Part shown: piece after piece, positions 32,942 to 36,254 of the stretch
How the letters are laid out: every line of letters starts with the position of its first letter
Position numbering within the stretch: position 1 is the stretch's first letter
NCBI GenBank assembly: GCA_030682575.1
Contig: JAUXNX010000017.1
Coordinates: forward strand, 1 to 36,254
Reading direction: 5' to 3'
Origin: Gammaproteobacteria bacterium
GTDB taxonomy: Bacteria > Pseudomonadota > Gammaproteobacteria > Pseudomonadales > Pseudohongiellaceae
DNA length: 36,254 nt
Translations under genes and position numbers: made by a program
Notes under the pieces: generated by a model
Database searches by the model: none
Told to the model about the DNA's origin: nothing
What the model saw: the letters and a program-made list of their open reading frames with translations, nothing else

Positions 32942-34795
32942 ATGGCTGGACTGATTCCGCAAGCATTCATTGATGACCTGTTGAGCCGCGTCGACATCGT
33001 CGATGTGATCGACAAGCGCATCAAGTTGCGCAAGACCGGCAAGAACTACTCCGCGCTCTGCCCTTTCCATACCGAGAAATCCCCCTCCTTCAGCGTCGAG
33101 CCCGACAAGCAGTTCTACTATTGCTTCGGCTGTGGGGCTGGGGGCAATGCCCTTGGTTTTGTCATGGATTACGAGCGCATGGATTTCCCTCAGGCGGTGG
33201 AGACCCTGGCAGGCGACTACGGACTGGACGTCCCGCGCGAGGAAGGCAGCAAGGCCGAAGACCGGAGCCAGAGCGAAAACAAACAGTTGCTGGCCATACT
33301 CGAAACAGCCAGCCAGTACTATCAGAAGCAGTTGCGCGACCACCCGCAGAAAGCCCGGGCAGTGAATTACCTTAAAAATCGAGGCCTTACGGGTCAGATC
33401 GCCAAGCTGTTCGGCATCGGCTTTGCGCCACCCGGCTGGGACAACCTGCTAAAGGCCAAGGGCACCACCGGTACGGACATCGACATGATGATCAAGGCCG
33501 GGCTGCTGATAAAACGCGATCAGGAATCCAACGACGGCGAAGATGCTGCAAACGGCAGCAAACGCGACGGTCAGTACGATCGCTTCCGTGACCGCATCAT
33601 GTTCCCCATCCGCGACACGCGTGGCCGGGTGATCGGTTTTGGCGGTCGGGTACTCAATGACGAAAAACCCAAGTATCTGAACTCACCTGAGACTCCTGTC
33701 TATCACAAGGCCAATGAACTCTATGGTCTGTACGAAGCGCGCCGCGCCAACCCCAAGCTGACACGCTTCGTGATCGTGGAAGGCTACATGGATGTGGTAG
33801 CGCTGGCGCAGCATGGCATCGACTATGCTGTGGCAACGCTGGGTACTGCGACCAATGCCAACCATTTGACCCGCCTGTTCCGCCTGGTGTCGGAAGTCAT
33901 CTACTGCTTCGACGGCGACAACGCTGGCAGAACTGCGGCCTGGCGTGGGCTGCAGGCAACCTTGCCGGTACTTCTGGATGGCAGGCAGGTGCGCTTCCTC
34001 TTCCTGCCCGAGGGCGAAGACCCGGACACACTGGTACGCAAGATCGGCAAGGACCGCTTCGACGCTCTTATCAACAATGCAACCCCGCTGGTCGACTTCT
34101 TCTTCGATCATCTGAGCGAAGGCCTCGACATCAACGCCATCGACGGCAAGGCCAAATTGAGCAGCCTGGCGATTCCCCTGCTGCGGCTATTGCCACAGGG
34201 CATTTACCGCCAGCTCATGCTCGACAAACTGGCGGCCATGGCGGGGGTGGACAGTCGCTCCATAGAGACAATGGTGAACAAGTCTGCGCCAACGCAGTCG
34301 ATACCCGATGATGCTGCTCCGGACTATCCACTGCCCCCGAGTGCAGAGTTTGTGCCGCGCAGCAACAAGGGCACGCGCACTCCGGCACGTCCCGTTTCGG
34401 CGCCGCAGAAACCCGCACCACGAAGTCCCGGCCTGAAAGCCATCGAGCTGTTGCTGTATCGGCCGGAAATTGCGACAGGGTTGGACAAAAATCTGGAACT
34501 ATTGCGCGAGAATGGCGACCAATATACAGATTTGCTGCTGGAGCTCGTTGAACTGGTCAGAAATAGCCCCACTATAAACACCTATACAATGCTGGGGCAT
34601 TTCTATGGAACAGCACCGGGTAATCAGCTGACACTGTTGATGAAGAACGAAAAGATCACCCCTCTGGAAGGTGTCGCGGGAGAGTTCAAATTCCTTATCG
34701 ATACTCTCCTGCAGGAAGCTGAGAAAAAGCAGTACAAGAAGCAGTTGATTGAACAACTGAAGCCCAGGCTTCGGTCAGTTAAGCAAGAGAGCTGA
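32942..34795 (+). CDS. dnaG: DNA primase
   Basis: A 617-residue DnaG that lays RNA primers at the replication fork. The zinc-binding domain has Cys40, His43, Cys61 and Cys64 (ALCPFHTEKSPSF and YYCFGCGAGG). The RNA polymerase core holds RIMFPIRDTRGRVIGFGGRV and YLNSPETPVYHK; the TOPRIM part has VIVEGYMDVVALAQHGI and the metal-binding YCFDGDNAGR. A Pro/Ser-rich linker (about 440-490) leads to the DnaB-helicase-binding C-terminal domain. Length is somewhat above the E. coli protein. It follows yqeY after 124 bases that contain a REP-like element. Confidence 0.97.
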   Translation: MAGLIPQAFIDDLLSRVDIVDVIDKRIKLRKTGKNYSALCPFHTEKSPSFSVEPDKQFYYCFGCGAGGNALGFVMDYERMDFPQAVETLAGDYGLDVPREEGSKAEDRSQSENKQLLAILETASQYYQKQLRDHPQKARAVNYLKNRGLTGQIAKLFGIGFAPPGWDNLLKAKGTTGTDIDMMIKAGLLIKRDQESNDGEDAANGSKRDGQYDRFRDRIMFPIRDTRGRVIGFGGRVLNDEKPKYLNSPETPVYHKANELYGLYEARRANPKLTRFVIVEGYMDVVALAQHGIDYAVATLGTATNANHLTRLFRLVSEVIYCFDGDNAGRTAAWRGLQATLPVLLDGRQVRFLFLPEGEDPDTLVRKIGKDRFDALINNATPLVDFFFDHLSEGLDINAIDGKAKLSSLAIPLLRLLPQGIYRQLMLDKLAAMAGVDSRSIETMVNKSAPTQSIPDDAAPDYPLPPSAEFVPRSNKGTRTPARPVSAPQKPAPRSPGLKAIELLLYRPEIATGLDKNLELLRENGDQYTDLLLELVELVRNSPTINTYTMLGHFYGTAPGNQLTLLMKNEKITPLEGVAGEFKFLIDTLLQEAEKKQYKKQLIEQLKPRLRSVKQES

Positions 34796-34834
34796 ATTTC
34801 CCCCTGTTACAGGCGGTTGATATTGAACCGGCGG

Positions 34835-34864
34835 CTGGCATGACTGCCTTCATGAGGCTATAAT
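34835..34864 (+). promoter_or_regulatory. Likely sigma-70 promoter of rpoD
   Basis: A perfect -10 TATAAT (34859-34864) preceded at 18 bases by CTGGCA (34835-34840) lies in the 131-base gap between dnaG and rpoD. It would give a leader of about 55 bases. An internal promoter for rpoD is usual in this operon. Confidence 0.65.
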
Positions 34865-34926
34865 GCCCGGCTGTTTTAAACTACCACGCAAAACTTTCGG
34901 TCATTTTCGGGCCGACAAGGGAACTC

Positions 34927-36254
34927 ATGTCTGACATTCGATCAGTCCTATTGCCACAAACCGGTCTCAAGGCCCTTATCGCCAAAGGTAAGGAGCAAGG
35001 CTATCTGACGTACACAGAAGTCAACGACCACCTGCCAGAATCCATCTCCGATCCCGATCAGGTCGAAGACATCATTCAGATGATCAACGACATGGGCATG
35101 AAGGTGTACGAGACTGCACCCGACGCCGATACGCTGTTGATGAATGAAGGTGATGGCAACACCGACGAGGTGGCTGCTGCAGAAGCGGCCGCAGCGCTGG
35201 CCGCCGTGGAAAACGAAGCCGGTCGCACCACCGACCCGGTACGTATGTACATGCGTGAAATGGGCACTGTCGAACTGCTGACCCGCGAAGGCGAGATCGT
35301 GATCGCCAAACGCATTGAGGAAGGCCTGCGCGAGCTGATGAAGGCAATGGCCTGCTTCCCGGGCACGGTCGCCCATATCCTCAAGGAATACGATGGTGTT
35401 GATACCGAAGAGCGTCGCCTGAGCGACATCATCACCGGCTATCTATCCGCTGACGACGACGAGATCATTCCTGCTGCGCTGGTAGAGGCAGAAGTGGAAG
35501 AAACTCCGGCCGTTGATGACGTCAAGGACGATGACGATGAAGTTCTGGATGCCGCTGATGAAGAGGAAGGCACTACCGGCCCTGACCCTGAAGAGGCCCG
35601 CATTCGCTTTACCGAACTGCGCGACCAGTTCAAGAAAACCGAAACGGTCATCAAGAAGAATGGCCGCAGCCACAAGAAGTCGCTGACCGAACTGGACAAG
35701 CTGGGTGATTGCTTCAAGACGTTCAAACTGACGCCAAAGCAGTTCGAGCCACTGCTGGGTCACATTCGCATGGTCCTGCAAAAAGTACGTCGCAATGAAC
35801 GCACCATCATGACACTGTGCGTACGCAATGCCGGTATGCCCCGCAAAGCCTTCATCCAGTCCTTCCCCGGCAACGAAGTGAACGAGAACTGGGTTGACGG
35901 GTTGATCGCTGCGAAAGAGCCATGGTCCGAAGCAATTGCCAATCTCAAGACCGAGATTCAACGCGCACAGAAGAAACTGATTACGCTTGAAAGCGAAAAT
36001 GGCGTCAGCATCGCCGAGATCAAAGAGATCAACCGCAACATGTCCATTGGCGAGGCGAAATCCCGCCGCGCCAAGAAGGAAATGGTCGAAGCCAACCTGC
36101 GTCTTGTGATCTCCATCGCCAAGAAATACACCAATCGCGGCCTGCAGTTCCTCGACTTGATACAGGAAGGCAACATCGGTCTGATGAAAGCAGTGGACAA
36201 GTTCGAATTTCGCCGTGGCTTCAAATTCTCCACTTATGCTACGTGGTGGATTCG
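34927..36254 (+). CDS. rpoD: RNA polymerase sigma-70 (RpoD), 5' part
   Basis: The primary sigma factor, cut by the window end after 442 codons. Visible: region 1.1 (about 10-75, [20 protein letters not shown]), region 1.2 ([20 protein letters not shown]), the non-conserved region with an acidic stretch (about 185-215, rich in Asp and Glu), and region 2 with [40 protein letters not shown] and [17 protein letters not shown] at the edge. AAGGGA precedes the ATG. Regions 3 and 4 lie outside the window. Confidence 0.98.
   Translation, partial: MSDIRSVLLPQTGLKALIAKGKEQGYLTYTEVNDHLPESISDPDQVEDIIQMINDMGMKVYETAPDADTLLMNEGDGNTDEVAAAEAAAALAAVENEAGRTTDPVRMYMREMGTVELLTREGEIVIAKRIEEGLRELMKAMACFPGTVAHILKEYDGVDTEERRLSDIITGYLSADDDEIIPAALVEAEVEETPAVDDVKDDDDEVLDAADEEEGTTGPDPEEARIRFTELRDQFKKTETVIKKNGRSHKKSLTELDKLGDCFKTFKLTPKQFEPLLGHIRMVLQKVRRNERTIMTLCVRNAGMPRKAFIQSFPGNEVNENWVDGLIAAKEPWSEAIANLKTEIQRAQKKLITLESENGVSIAEIKEINRNMSIGEAKSRRAKKEMVEANLRLVISIAKKYTNRGLQFLDLIQEGNIGLMKAVDKFEFRRGFKFSTYATWWI

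Overview
The window is a chromosomal segment of a gammaproteobacterium. The housekeeping gene order is the one typical of Pseudomonas-like and related marine lineages: murU-amgK next to lptD-surA-pdxA-rsmA-apaG-apaH; cca with folate genes; tsaD divergent from rpsU-yqeY-dnaG-rpoD. An LptD N-terminal block shared with Pseudomonadales-type proteins agrees with this. I cannot name the genus from sequence alone.

Layout. 1-0.9 kb: the edge of an IS3-family insertion sequence, cutting into a glutaredoxin gene that is divergent from a MerR regulator with a textbook MerR-type operator. 0.9-5.7 kb: an accessory stress/envelope block with a CBS-pair protein, an exported redoxin, an exported DUF547 protein, an ECF sigma factor with a tiny zinc-binding anti-sigma partner, and two signal-peptide enzymes (a methyltransferase and a haloalkane-dehalogenase-like hydrolase). 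5.8-8.5 kb: a minus-strand group sulP - tandem UspA - DksA/TraR-like protein. 8.5-13.7 kb: an intergenic region with a striking 86-nt hairpin, a DUF5916 outer-membrane-type protein, a CPD photolyase with an unusual start, and a methyltransferase. 13.9-18.0 kb (minus): amgK-murU, rpe and trpE, i.e. peptidoglycan recycling plus the start of tryptophan synthesis. 18.1-25.4 kb (plus): lptD-surA-pdxA-rsmA-apaG-apaH, covering outer-membrane assembly, vitamin B6, 16S rRNA methylation and Ap4A hydrolysis. 25.4-29.9 kb (plus): cca, a pteridine reductase, a CPA2/RCK antiporter and a sirtuin, closely packed. 29.8-31.8 kb (minus): tsaD-folB-folK. 31.8-36.25 kb: the macromolecular-synthesis cluster rpsU-yqeY-dnaG-rpoD, with rpoD cut by the window end.

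Most of the window is ordinary core genome. The best leads are: the IS-truncated glutaredoxin under a MerR promoter; the long hairpin downstream of the DUF5916 gene, whose one imperfect pair is a G-U wobble only in the RNA of that gene's strand; structured leaders upstream of tsaD, rpsU and pdxA; a photolyase that lacks any ATG or GTG start; and the exported hydrolase that keeps the dehalogenase triad but lacks one halide-binding Trp. I found no CRISPR array, phage, tRNA or rRNA, and no clear new multi-gene defence or biosynthetic system.
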